DNA from: an uncultured Eubacteriales bacterium
GTDB lineage: Bacteria > Bacillota > Clostridia > UBA1381 > UBA9506
Length of the DNA: 9,957 nt
Direction: 5' to 3'
Assembly (NCBI GenBank): GCA_902478395.1
Contig: CABSKZ010000080.1
Location: forward strand, 1 to 9,957
Shown: positions 1 through 6,287 of the stretch, one piece after another
How the letters are laid out: each line of letters starts with the position of its first letter
Numbering within the stretch: position 1 is the first letter of the stretch
Translations under genes and position numbers: made by a program
Notes under the pieces: generated by a model
Databases searched by the model: none
What the model was told of the DNA's origin: nothing
The model's input: the letters and a program-made list of their open reading frames with translations, nothing else

Positions 1-110
1 ATAAACATAAGCATTTTAATGAATGAGTTCCCCGCCTGTTATTTCTTGCCGCCATCTATCAAGATGCGGAAACGTGGCGTTAGGCAGCATACGTCCAAAA
101 CAGATATTTA

Positions 111-296
111 TTAAGGAGACGGCCTTTTGGCTGTCTCCTCCTGCGTAGCGTCCTCAGCGTCGGGCGGCATTCCCATCATCCGCAGCGACAGGTTGTAAAT
201 CATGTCCTGAACGCCTGAAAGCAGAGTTTCAAGTGCCTCTTGGTCGCCCGAAACCGCCTTTGCAATCATTTATTTCTCTGAATCAAATTGTTTCAT
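111..296 (-). pseudogene. 5' remnant of an ECF/sigma-70 family RNA polymerase sigma factor gene
   Basis: An AGGAGG ribosome binding site (304-309, - strand) precedes ATG at 296. The frame reads MKQFDSEK, hits TAA (270-272), and continues in the same frame from ATG at 269 for 52 residues to TAA at 111-113. The second part begins MIAKAVSGDQEALETLL and continues through QDMIYNLSLRM to DAEDATQE. This is the N-terminus and region 2 core-binding helix of ECF-type sigma factors, which normally run on to about 160-200 residues with a region 4 helix-turn-helix. Here the family match stops after DATQE and is replaced by ETAKRPSP, encoded by a hairpin. The gene is therefore broken twice: an in-frame nonsense codon and loss of everything after region 2.1/2.2. 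The fragment could be translated from ATG 269 but would lack promoter-binding domains. Family assignment rests on motif recognition only. Confidence 0.6.
114..139 (-). terminator. Hairpin at the broken end of the sigma-factor fragment
   Basis: Positions 114-124 pair with 129-139 over 11 bp, including one G-T wobble, around a TTTT loop (AAAA on the - strand). On the - strand the stem is followed by a T/A-rich stretch (TTAATAAATAT), so it could act as a weak intrinsic terminator. It encodes the last residues of the sigma-factor remnant, which suggests the sigma gene was joined to the 3' end of another transcription unit. Confidence 0.4.
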
Positions 297-486
297 CTTT
301 ACACCTCCTGTTTTATTAGACTCCGCAATGGCATGGTTGTGACAAAATTTGCGAAAATAATTTTTAAGTTTATAGCGCCTGCTCTGGTTCATCCAAAACG
401 GAACTGCCGCCGGATTATGCCCGAAACCAATACCCGTCCCACACAAAGTCATAGTTTTCGTTTTTGTTACAAAAGTATGAATCCTG

Positions 487-515
487 TTGAAAAATAACGG
501 TTTTTGGAGTATAAT
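487..515 (+). promoter_or_regulatory. Near-consensus sigma-A promoter reading into the structured intergenic region
   Basis: TTGAAA (487-492) and a perfect TATAAT (510-515) are separated by 17 bp. This is the best vegetative promoter in the window and would start transcription near 522. The next long + strand gene begins only at 992, so the transcript would have a leader of about 470 bases or include a separate RNA. Confidence 0.6.
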
Positions 516-535
516 AAACGTAACACGTTTGTGAA
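508..535 (-). promoter_or_regulatory. Divergent promoter candidate toward the sigma-factor remnant
   Basis: On the - strand TTCACA (535-530) and TATACT (513-508) are 16 bp apart, each matching five of six consensus bases. The -10 hexamer overlaps the -10 of the + strand promoter at 487-515, so polymerase could occupy only one of the two at a time. It lies about 210 bases upstream of the remnant's ATG. Confidence 0.35.
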
Positions 536-821
536 CGCCCCCGCGGGGATGGCGGTAGCACAAAATTTTCACTTCCGGCTGGCAATTCATAAACCGTTTA
601 TACTACAAGGGCATCTATTTACACGAAATTCACCCGTCGTTTCACTTGGCTTTGCTAAGTGTTTCTATTCACATTCTCATCTTACGACGGTAAAACGGGC
701 GGCAGCACCGCAAGCAAGAAGTCTGACGCTTACCGAATAATGATTCCATGTTCTCAAAAGTGAACGCTTTTGGCATTCGGGCGGCGGAGAACGCCGCCGT
801 TCTTCAGAACCTTTTGAGGTT

Positions 822-855
822 ATGATACCATAAATCCGAAGGATTTTGGTATCAT
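822..855 (+). other. Long hairpin, possible weak terminator
   Basis: ATGATACCA (822-830) plus AAATCC (832-837) pair with GGATTT (841-846) plus TGGTATCAT (847-855), leaving one bulged T at 831 and a GAA loop. The stem is 15 bp, among the strongest in the window. It is followed by TGTGTATGTTCGTTT, which is T-rich but not a clean U-tract, so termination is possible rather than clear. A smaller hairpin (808-821) abuts it. Confidence 0.4.
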
Positions 856-923
856 TGTGTATGTTCGTTTCCAAGCAGCGCGAGGAAAATTTCACACACG
901 CGATAGATTTCCCGCCGGAGGCG

Positions 924-929
924 TATAAT
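924..929 (+). promoter_or_regulatory. Possible -10 element close to the glycosyltransferase/CsaB gene
   Basis: A perfect TATAAT lies 62 bases upstream of the ATG at 992. No acceptable -35 hexamer sits 16-18 bp upstream (901-906 is CGATAG) and there is no TGN extension, so by sequence alone it is weak. If used, it would give the gene a short leader independent of the structured region. Confidence 0.2.
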
Positions 930-991
930 AAAAATACCGGATTGATAACTATATCATCGATTAGACTGCATCAGCAGGGAAAGAGGGCTCC

Positions 992-3265
992 ATGGAGGAT
1001 ATTCAATCAAAAAAAATACTGATGACGTTGATGCGCCTGCAAATCGGCGGCGCGGAAACGCATGTGCTGGAACTTTCTTTAGAATTGAAACGTCAGGGCT
1101 TTGACGTCGTCGTCGCCTCCGGCGGCGGCGTGTACGAAAAGAATCTGGCGGAAGCAGGCATCCGCCACTACAAAGTCCCCATGTATACAAAACGTCCGAT
1201 CAAGATGCTGCAATCCTTGCGCAGCCTGCGCCGGATTATCAGGGACGAACAGATTGATATCGTTCACGCACACGGGCGGATTCCGGCATTTTTAACAGGT
1301 ATTCTCCGCCATTTTATGGATTTCACCTTTGTTACAACTGCACACTGGGTTTTCAATACAGGACACGGCCTGAAATACGTTTCGGACTGGGGCGAAAAAG
1401 TGGTTGCCGTCAGCGAGGACATCAAAACATATCTCATGGTTAATTACCATATCAACCCGACGGATATCTACGTCACCATCAACGGTATCGACACCAACCG
1501 GTTTTCGCCTGAGGCGGACTGTTCCGGCGTCATCCAGGAGTATCAGCTGTCGCCGGAAAGCAAAAAAATCGTCTATATCAGCCGCATGGATGAAGACCGC
1601 GCACTGGTCGCGTTTCATCTGGCGGAAATTGCTCCCGCACTGGCACAGGAGATTCCCGGCCTCGAAATTATCATTGTTGGAGGCGGCAACGTACTCGACA
1701 AACTGAAGGAGCTGGTGAAAGGCATCAACCGCAATGCCGGACGGAATCTGGTCACCCTGACTGGAAGCCGGACAGATATCGACCGATTTGCAAATCTCGG
1801 CGATATATTTGTCGGCGTCTCGCGGAGCGCGCTCGAGGCCATGGCCTGTGCCAAACCGGTTATCGTAGCGGGAAACGAGGGCTATATTGGTATTTTTGAT
1901 GAGGACAAGCTCGCCGCCGGAATCGAAACGAACTTCTGCTGCCGCGGACTGGAGGCTTCTACACCGGAACGGCTGCAGGCTGACATCTTGAAATTGTTTG
2001 CAAATCCGCCTGAGGAAAATCAGCGTCTTGGAAATTACGGCCGGGAGCTGATTATTCATGATTATTCCGTATCCCGGATGGCGGGCGACGCAGTCCGCAT
2101 GTACCGCGCCGCGGTGGATCCCAAACGGTGGGACGCGGTCATCTCTGGCTACTATGGCTACGACAATTCCGGCGATGAAGCCCTTTTATATGCTATGATA
2201 GAAAATCTTCGCGCGATTAAGGATGATATCCGGCTTTGCGTTTTGTCAAAATCCCCCAAAAAGACTGCAAAGGAATACGGGGTCTACTCCATCAACCGGT
2301 ACCACGCGCTTGCGTTGAAAAAGGCAATCAGCTCCGCAAAACTGCTGATTTCCGGCGGCGGCAGTCTCCTGCAGGATGTGACAAGCAGCAAATCCTTGTG
2401 GTACTATCTTGCGGTAATTAATTGCGCAAAGAAGCAAGGGACGCGGGTAATGGTGTACGCCAATGGTCTCGGACCGATTCTGCGCCCGAAGAACAGGGAA
2501 AAAGCACGGCTTGCGCTGTCCGGTATCGATTATATCACCCTGCGGGAAAAAACTTCCGCACAAGAATGTGAACATCTGCAGATTCGGGCTAAACAGACGG
2601 AAATCACCGCCGATCCTGCCCTTACAATCGTTCCGGTGGAAGAGGCGCAGGTGCGGCAACTGCTTCTTCAGGAGGGAATCGGCCAAAACACAGGTTTTAT
2701 CGGTGTATCGGTCCGCGGCTGGAAAAACTGCCGCCGCGACTTTGTAGACGCCGTAGCCGGCGCTCTGGCGGAAGCCTGCAAAAAATATCATTTGACGCCC
2801 CTTTTCATCCCTCTGAAATATCCAGATGATTCCGGCATTTCAGAGGAAATTGCGGCGAAAACCGGAATGCACTGTTATGTGCTGAAAAAGCGGTACGGCG
2901 CAAGGGAAATCGTTTCTATCGTTGGCCAATGCCGGGCTATGCTTGCCATGCGGCTGCATTCATTGATATATGCCGCCAATATGTTGGTTCCTACGGTTGG
3001 CCTGTCCTATGACCCGAAGGTCAGCGGCTTTATGGAATATCTGGGGCTGGAAAACACGGTCAGCGTGGAAACCATGACACAGGAGGCGCTTGCCGGCCAG
3101 CTAGAGACCGTACTGGAGAATCATGATGCAATACAAATGAAACTGCAAGCAAATATTGCCCTGCTGAAAGAAAAAGCGGAAAAGAATGCGGAAATCGCCT
3201 ATTCGCTGATGCGTGAAGCCGATTGCGAAACTGCTCAGAATCGCAAGGCCGGGCAGAAAGACTGA
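992..3265 (+). CDS. csaB: Fusion of a GT4-like glycosyltransferase and a CsaB-type polysaccharide pyruvyltransferase
   Basis: This 757-residue cytoplasmic protein appears bifunctional. Residues 8-375 form a GT-B, GT4-like glycosyltransferase: GGAETH at 19-24, VHAHGR at 91-96, NGID at 164-167, ISRMDEDRA at 196-204, and an SALEAMACAKPVIVAG nucleotide-sugar-binding segment at 279-294. Residues 380-735 are a polysaccharide pyruvyltransferase: SGYYGYDNSGDEALL at 385-399, ISGGGSLLQD at 453-462, YANGLGPI at 489-496, RLHSLIYA at 654-661 and GLSYDPK at 670-676. CsaB enzymes place a ketal-linked pyruvate from PEP on secondary wall polymers, the ligand of SLH-domain proteins. The fusion suggests that sugar addition and pyruvylation are coupled; the acceptor cannot be read from sequence. 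There is no signal peptide. GGGAAAGAGGG lies just before the ATG. ruvX follows 13 bases after the stop, so they are probably co-transcribed. Confidence 0.88.
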   Translation: MEDIQSKKILMTLMRLQIGGAETHVLELSLELKRQGFDVVVASGGGVYEKNLAEAGIRHYKVPMYTKRPIKMLQSLRSLRRIIRDEQIDIVHAHGRIPAFLTGILRHFMDFTFVTTAHWVFNTGHGLKYVSDWGEKVVAVSEDIKTYLMVNYHINPTDIYVTINGIDTNRFSPEADCSGVIQEYQLSPESKKIVYISRMDEDRALVAFHLAEIAPALAQEIPGLEIIIVGGGNVLDKLKELVKGINRNAGRNLVTLTGSRTDIDRFANLGDIFVGVSRSALEAMACAKPVIVAGNEGYIGIFDEDKLAAGIETNFCCRGLEASTPERLQADILKLFANPPEENQRLGNYGRELIIHDYSVSRMAGDAVRMYRAAVDPKRWDAVISGYYGYDNSGDEALLYAMIENLRAIKDDIRLCVLSKSPKKTAKEYGVYSINRYHALALKKAISSAKLLISGGGSLLQDVTSSKSLWYYLAVINCAKKQGTRVMVYANGLGPILRPKNREKARLALSGIDYITLREKTSAQECEHLQIRAKQTEITADPALTIVPVEEAQVRQLLLQEGIGQNTGFIGVSVRGWKNCRRDFVDAVAGALAEACKKYHLTPLFIPLKYPDDSGISEEIAAKTGMHCYVLKKRYGAREIVSIVGQCRAMLAMRLHSLIYAANMLVPTVGLSYDPKVSGFMEYLGLENTVSVETMTQEALAGQLETVLENHDAIQMKLQANIALLKEKAEKNAEIAYSLMREADCETAQNRKAGQKD

Positions 3266-3278
3266 GGAATAAAACTTT

Positions 3279-3689
3279 ATGAGGACAATGGGAATCGACT
3301 ATGGGGACAAACGCGTCGGAATCGCGCTGTCAGACCCGCTTGGCATCACGGCACAGGGGTATGGCACGCTGGAAAACACGGGCGGAAAAAAGCTGTTTGA
3401 ACAGATTGTGACGGTTGTAAAGGAAAAACAGGTCAGTCAAATCGTAGTCGGTCTGCCTAAGAATATGGATAATTCCCAGGGTTTCCGTTCAGAGGCAACG
3501 CATGCGTTTGTGGAACGGCTCAAAACTTATACGGACGTTCCAGTTACACTGTGGGACGAACGGCTGACGACGGTAGAAGCCCATGGTTATTTAAATGAAA
3601 TGGATATACGTGGAAAAAGGCGGAAAGCGGTGGTAGACACGGTCGCCGCCTGCCTGATTCTCGAAAATTATTTGAGGGGCCGGGGATAG
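3279..3689 (+). CDS. ruvX: RuvX/YqgF family putative Holliday junction resolvase / pre-16S rRNA nuclease
   Basis: The 136-residue product matches the usual length of the RuvX/YqgF RNase H-fold family (about 138). GIDYGDKRVGIALSD near the N-terminus carries the first acidic residue, Asp7. IVVGLPKNMDNSQG spans 55-68, WDERLTT spans 92-98 with Glu94, and the C-terminal RRKAVVDTVAACLIL carries Asp120. These three acidic residues make the metal-binding active site. The family is implicated in 16S rRNA 5' maturation and was first proposed as a Holliday junction resolvase; sequence does not separate the roles. I chose ATG 3279 because MR(x)xGIDYG is the normal start. An ATG at 3288 has a closer GAGG but would cut into the first strand. 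It likely shares an mRNA with the gene ending at 3265, a linkage that is probably positional rather than functional. Confidence 0.92.
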   Translation: MRTMGIDYGDKRVGIALSDPLGITAQGYGTLENTGGKKLFEQIVTVVKEKQVSQIVVGLPKNMDNSQGFRSEATHAFVERLKTYTDVPVTLWDERLTTVEAHGYLNEMDIRGKRRKAVVDTVAACLILENYLRGRG

Positions 3690-3719
3690 AAGGAAAGAGA
3701 AAAAGGGTATAGCGTCTCT

Positions 3720-3746
3720 AAAAGACAGTTTAAGATGCTGTTTTTT
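3720..3746 (+). terminator. Weak terminator candidate after ruvX
   Basis: AAAAGACAG (3720-3728) can pair with CTGTTTTTT (3738-3746) over 9 bp with one G-T wobble around a 9-base loop, so the T run is part of the stem. The stem is AT-rich and only moderately stable. It lies 30 bases after the ruvX stop and before the amidase promoter. Confidence 0.3.
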
Positions 3747-3799
3747 CAGACAGAAAAGCACAGGACAGCCCTTTCAGTCAACAGTTTAGAAATCGGTCG

Positions 3800-3829
3800 T
3801 TGAAATAGGAGAGATGTTCGCCTGATACT
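3800..3829 (+). promoter_or_regulatory. Possible promoter of the secreted amidase gene
   Basis: TTGAAA (3800-3805) and GATACT (3824-3829) are 18 bp apart; the -35 matches five of six bases and the -10 four of six. The start would fall near 3836, giving a leader of about 27 bases with GGAGG at 3853-3857, five bases before ATG 3863. A TTGACA at 3829-3834 is too close to the gene to serve as a -35. Confidence 0.35.
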
Positions 3830-3862
3830 TGACAGGCTATACCTGAGGAACCGGAGGTCATT

Positions 3863-5353
3863 ATGAAATTCAAATTTGTCAAATCAATCTCAATCATGCT
3901 GGTGGTGCTTTTCTGCACCGCAGCGGTCTGCAGTGCGGCGGGCACACAGTATTTTTATGACGGGGCATGGCATCCGTACAGCGGCAATCCTTTCAGCTTA
4001 AATGTCGGCGGTCAGCAGCTTTCGCCTGAAATGCCGCCCATCGTGTTTGAAGATTATTCCGTCGTTCCCGCGCGGGACGTGTTTCAGACGCTGGGCGCGG
4101 AGGTCAAGTGGAACGCCGAGTCTGAAACGGTAACGGTGTCCATGACCGGTAAAACCGTAAAACTGAAGATTAATTCCAAAATAGCCACAGTAAACGGAGA
4201 AGCGGTTTCCATGCCGATTGCGCCTAAACTGATAAACGGAAAAACCATGATTCCCGTCCGTTTTGTTGCTGAGGCTTTGGGCTTTGCGGTAGAATTTGAC
4301 AATAAAACTGATACAGTGATCATTCAAGGGAAAAAGGAAGGCCCTTCCCTCCTGTCGGTCAAAACGACAAAAAATAAAGAAGGCACCGCGTTGTTCGTCG
4401 AAGTCCAAACAGACCGAGAGGAACTGGAATATACCAGCTTCACAATGCCGGATCCAGACCGCCTGGTGATTGATATAAAAAACGCGGTAAATAAAACCGG
4501 AAACAGTGAAATTCCGGTGGGTATTGGAAATGTCTCCAAAATCCGCATCGGACAGCACGAGGATAGCGTCCGCATCGTAGTTGATATGACAGAGAACCCC
4601 GGATATACCGTGGAAAAATCGGGGAATTCTGTTGTTGCAACGGTCCGCCTTAGCCAATCGGCTTCCCAACCCACTGTAAAGCCGACCACCTCCCCCAGTT
4701 CAACCGAGTCTGCAAAGCCTTCCGCGCCGCCGGCTTCACCGCCTGCTACAAAAGCTCCAATTGAAGCGCAACGCTATGTAACCATCGACGCCGGGCACGG
4801 CGGAACGGATCCCGGCGCGGTCGCAAAGGACGAGGATGGCAATATCATTGCTGCTGAAAAAGATATTAACCTCGCCGTGGCGCTAAAGGTGCAGGCACGG
4901 CTGGAAGACGCCGGTGTAAAGGTACATATGATTCGCACAACCGACACCTATGTAGATTTTCAGCAGGTTGGCTCGATCGCAAATGAACACGGTACTACGC
5001 TGTTTGTCAGCATTCATACAAATTCGGTGGACGGCGTTCCGACCGCAAGCGGGATAGAGACTTATGGATTTCTCACGGGCGGCACTGAGGTCAATGGAAT
5101 GACAAGCAAACAGCTCTCTCAAAACATTCTCGACGAACTGATTTCCGCGACAGGCGCCAAAAACAGGGGCGTTCGCGACGGCAGCGGTCTTGCGGTCGTC
5201 AGAACAAGTGCCATGCCCGCAACGCTGGTGGAATTGGGTTTCATCACCAATGCGGACGAACGATTGAAAATGATGAGCGATGAATACCGTAACATTCTGG
5301 CTCAGGCTATTGCGGACGGAATACTCAAGTCGCTCGACCAGATGGGAATATAG
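3863..5353 (+). CDS. Secreted N-acetylmuramoyl-L-alanine amidase with copper-amine-oxidase-like and AMIN domains
   Basis: This 496-residue exported enzyme cleaves the amide bond between N-acetylmuramic acid and the peptide stem. A signal peptide covers residues 1-25 (KFKFVK, a hydrophobic core, then CSAA). Residues about 40-155 match the copper-amine-oxidase N-terminal-like domain, with repeated units around VVPARDVFQTLGAEVKW and IPVRFVAEALGFAVEF. Residues about 160-265 resemble an AMIN wall-targeting domain. A Pro/Ser/Thr-rich linker (268-300) leads to Amidase_3 (304-493). Zinc ligands are visible as His312 (DAGHGG), Glu332 and His385 (SIHTN), and the catalytic Glu is Glu457 (LVELGF). GGAGG sits five bases before the ATG. 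The copper-amine-oxidase-like domain occurs in many clostridial wall proteins and need not bind copper. It is insulated by its own promoter and a strong terminator, and its location beside csaB suggests a wall-maintenance region. Confidence 0.93.
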   Translation: MKFKFVKSISIMLVVLFCTAAVCSAAGTQYFYDGAWHPYSGNPFSLNVGGQQLSPEMPPIVFEDYSVVPARDVFQTLGAEVKWNAESETVTVSMTGKTVKLKINSKIATVNGEAVSMPIAPKLINGKTMIPVRFVAEALGFAVEFDNKTDTVIIQGKKEGPSLLSVKTTKNKEGTALFVEVQTDREELEYTSFTMPDPDRLVIDIKNAVNKTGNSEIPVGIGNVSKIRIGQHEDSVRIVVDMTENPGYTVEKSGNSVVATVRLSQSASQPTVKPTTSPSSTESAKPSAPPASPPATKAPIEAQRYVTIDAGHGGTDPGAVAKDEDGNIIAAEKDINLAVALKVQARLEDAGVKVHMIRTTDTYVDFQQVGSIANEHGTTLFVSIHTNSVDGVPTASGIETYGFLTGGTEVNGMTSKQLSQNILDELISATGAKNRGVRDGSGLAVVRTSAMPATLVELGFITNADERLKMMSDEYRNILAQAIADGILKSLDQMGI

Positions 5354-5355
5354 AG

Positions 5356-5400
5356 AAAGCGGGCAACGATGTTTCAGTTTGAAACATCGTTGCCCGCTTT
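5356..5400 (+). terminator. Strong intrinsic terminator after the secreted amidase
   Basis: Positions 5356-5375 and 5381-5400 form a perfect 20-bp stem with an AGTTT loop. The right arm ends in CTTT and is followed by GCTT. The matching A-run at the left foot makes it potentially bidirectional. It begins two bases after the TAG at 5351-5353. Confidence 0.85.
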
Positions 5401-5473
5401 GCTTCCATCCGATAACTTAGAGCTTCATCAAGCTTTGTATCCGCTTTGTTTTCTGTTAATTTTCATTCTTCGG

Positions 5474-5502
5474 TTTAAGATAGGCAGTCAGTCGCATATA
5501 AT
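5474..5502 (+). promoter_or_regulatory. Promoter of the phosphodiester glycosidase-like gene
   Basis: A perfect TATAAT (5497-5502) lies 17 bp after a weak TTTAAG (5474-5479). The predicted leader of about 50 bases contains an 8-bp stem with one mismatch (5511-5518/5521-5528). AAAGGA (5544-5549) is the ribosome binding site. Confidence 0.5.
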
Positions 5503-5558
5503 CGTTACGAGGGCCAATAAATTGCCCCTGTTATAAAAAACCGAAAGGACGATGTAAA

Positions 5559-6191
5559 ATGGCGCAGACTGTAATGAATTTAAATAATGTGTGGGTACAG
5601 GAAATTTCCCCCTTAAACCTTGCATTTGTGGAATGTGACTGCCCAAAACGCGACGCTGGCTATCCAAATTATTTTAACGGCGGCTTTTTTGCAGAGCTGG
5701 CCGGAGGAAAAACCGTCCCCGTCGGAAACTTGGCAAATAATGGGGTTATTCTGGCCCAGTCGGTCGATAATGAAGACTGGATTAATCTGTCGAACAAAAA
5801 GCTGACTACAGTCGTAGTCCTAAAGGATGGTTCCGCCTCGCTGCAAAGCACAAACCGGCTTGACAATATCGCCAATTTAAAAACTGCCATCAGCGGCATC
5901 CCAATCATCATCGACGGCAAGGCCGTCAGCCTTGCCAATATCAAAAAAGAGGGCTACTTTGGCAGCGAACTATATGATACCTGGCACAGTTTCCTAGGGC
6001 TACGGGAAAAGAAATTGGTATACGTTGCCGCACAATGCGATTTTGACCAAATGGTCTGGATTATGGTCGCGCTTGGTATTTATAACGCAATAAAACTTGA
6101 TGGCGGAGGAAGCTTCATTCTGTACAACGATCGCATCATTGAAGTCACCTCCGGGAACCGCCGAATCAATAATGTCGGCCTATGGGGTTAG
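5559..6191 (+). CDS. NAGPA-like phosphodiester glycosidase family protein without a signal peptide
   Basis: The 210-residue protein matches the phosphodiester glycosidase (NAGPA/DUF2233) family, named for the enzyme that uncovers mannose-6-phosphate by removing phospho-linked GlcNAc. Visible signatures are NYFNGGFF (37-44), PVGNL (54-58), SFLGLREKKLVYVAA (144-158), the family hallmark KLDGGGSF (179-186, with Asp181) and the closing NRRINNVGLWG (200-210). Bacterial members probably act on phosphodiester-linked sugars in wall polymers or exopolysaccharides; the substrate is unknown. It is short, essentially a single domain. It has no N-terminal hydrophobic segment, unusual for an enzyme whose likely substrate is outside the cell. 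AAAGGA stands nine bases before the ATG. It lies 96 bases upstream of a second signal-less wall hydrolase, so the two may form a lysis-type pair, possibly of phage origin. Confidence 0.7.
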   Translation: MAQTVMNLNNVWVQEISPLNLAFVECDCPKRDAGYPNYFNGGFFAELAGGKTVPVGNLANNGVILAQSVDNEDWINLSNKKLTTVVVLKDGSASLQSTNRLDNIANLKTAISGIPIIIDGKAVSLANIKKEGYFGSELYDTWHSFLGLREKKLVYVAAQCDFDQMVWIMVALGIYNAIKLDGGGSFILYNDRIIEVTSGNRRINNVGLWG

Positions 6192-6205
6192 ATTCCTTAA
6201 ATTAG

Positions 6206-6234
6206 TTGAAAGCACCACTTCCGTTTTGTACTAT
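6206..6234 (+). promoter_or_regulatory. Promoter candidate for the short amidase gene
   Basis: TTGAAA (6206-6211) and TACTAT (6229-6234) are exactly 17 bp apart, matching five and four consensus bases. They lie in the 96-base gap, 54 bases before the ATG at 6288, so the amidase could be made independently of the glycosidase-like gene. A GATTCC (6191-6196) and a GGAATC (6246-6251) bracket the site as an inverted pair. Confidence 0.45.
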
Positions 6235-6287
6235 GATGAAAAATGGGAATCAACTGTTAATAGATTTTAAATAGGAGGTTATGAAAG

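Larger units (their letters stand above)
516..930 (+). ncRNA. Candidate structured RNA or long leader upstream of the glycosyltransferase/CsaB gene
   Basis: No frame here looks like a protein, yet the stretch is dense in stem-loops: 643-650/654-661 (8 bp with one wobble); an enclosing 7-bp stem 634-640/684-690; 699-702/708-711; 755-760/767-772 (CAAAAG/CTTTTG); 780-786/792-798 (GGCGGCG/CGCCGCC); 808-812/817-821; 822-837/841-855 (15 bp with one bulge); and 913-916/920-923. A strong promoter lies just upstream. It may be an independent small RNA ending near 855 or a regulatory leader of the gene at 992. I do not recognise a known family: it lacks convincing T-box, RNase P, SRP, tmRNA or riboswitch signatures. 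Orientation is inferred from the promoter, since hairpins alone would fit either strand. Confidence 0.3.

Noticed and set aside
79..85. GTTAGGC resembling an integron attC core site
   Set aside because: No matching RYYYAAC partner at a suitable distance and no integrase or cassette genes; a 7-base match is expected by chance.
697..713. GGCGGCAGCACCGC resembling a T-box antiterminator
   Set aside because: The TGGNACCGCG core is not matched and the gene downstream is not a tRNA synthetase or amino-acid gene.
288..740. Two short + strand ORFs (288-497 and 504-740)
   Set aside because: They lack ribosome binding sites and protein-like composition and overlap the sigma-gene leader, the promoters and the hairpin-rich region.
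882..888. GAGGAAA resembling the conserved RNase P RNA segment
   Set aside because: The following bases do not continue the conserved GAGGAAAGTCC motif and no other RNase P elements are present.
1292..2059. A 255-codon minus-strand ORF opposite the glycosyltransferase/CsaB gene
   Set aside because: It is the antisense shadow of a strongly supported gene, with no ribosome binding site or recognisable domain.
3998..4669. A 223-codon minus-strand ORF opposite the secreted amidase
   Set aside because: It lies wholly antisense to a gene whose domains are clear and shows no motif of its own.
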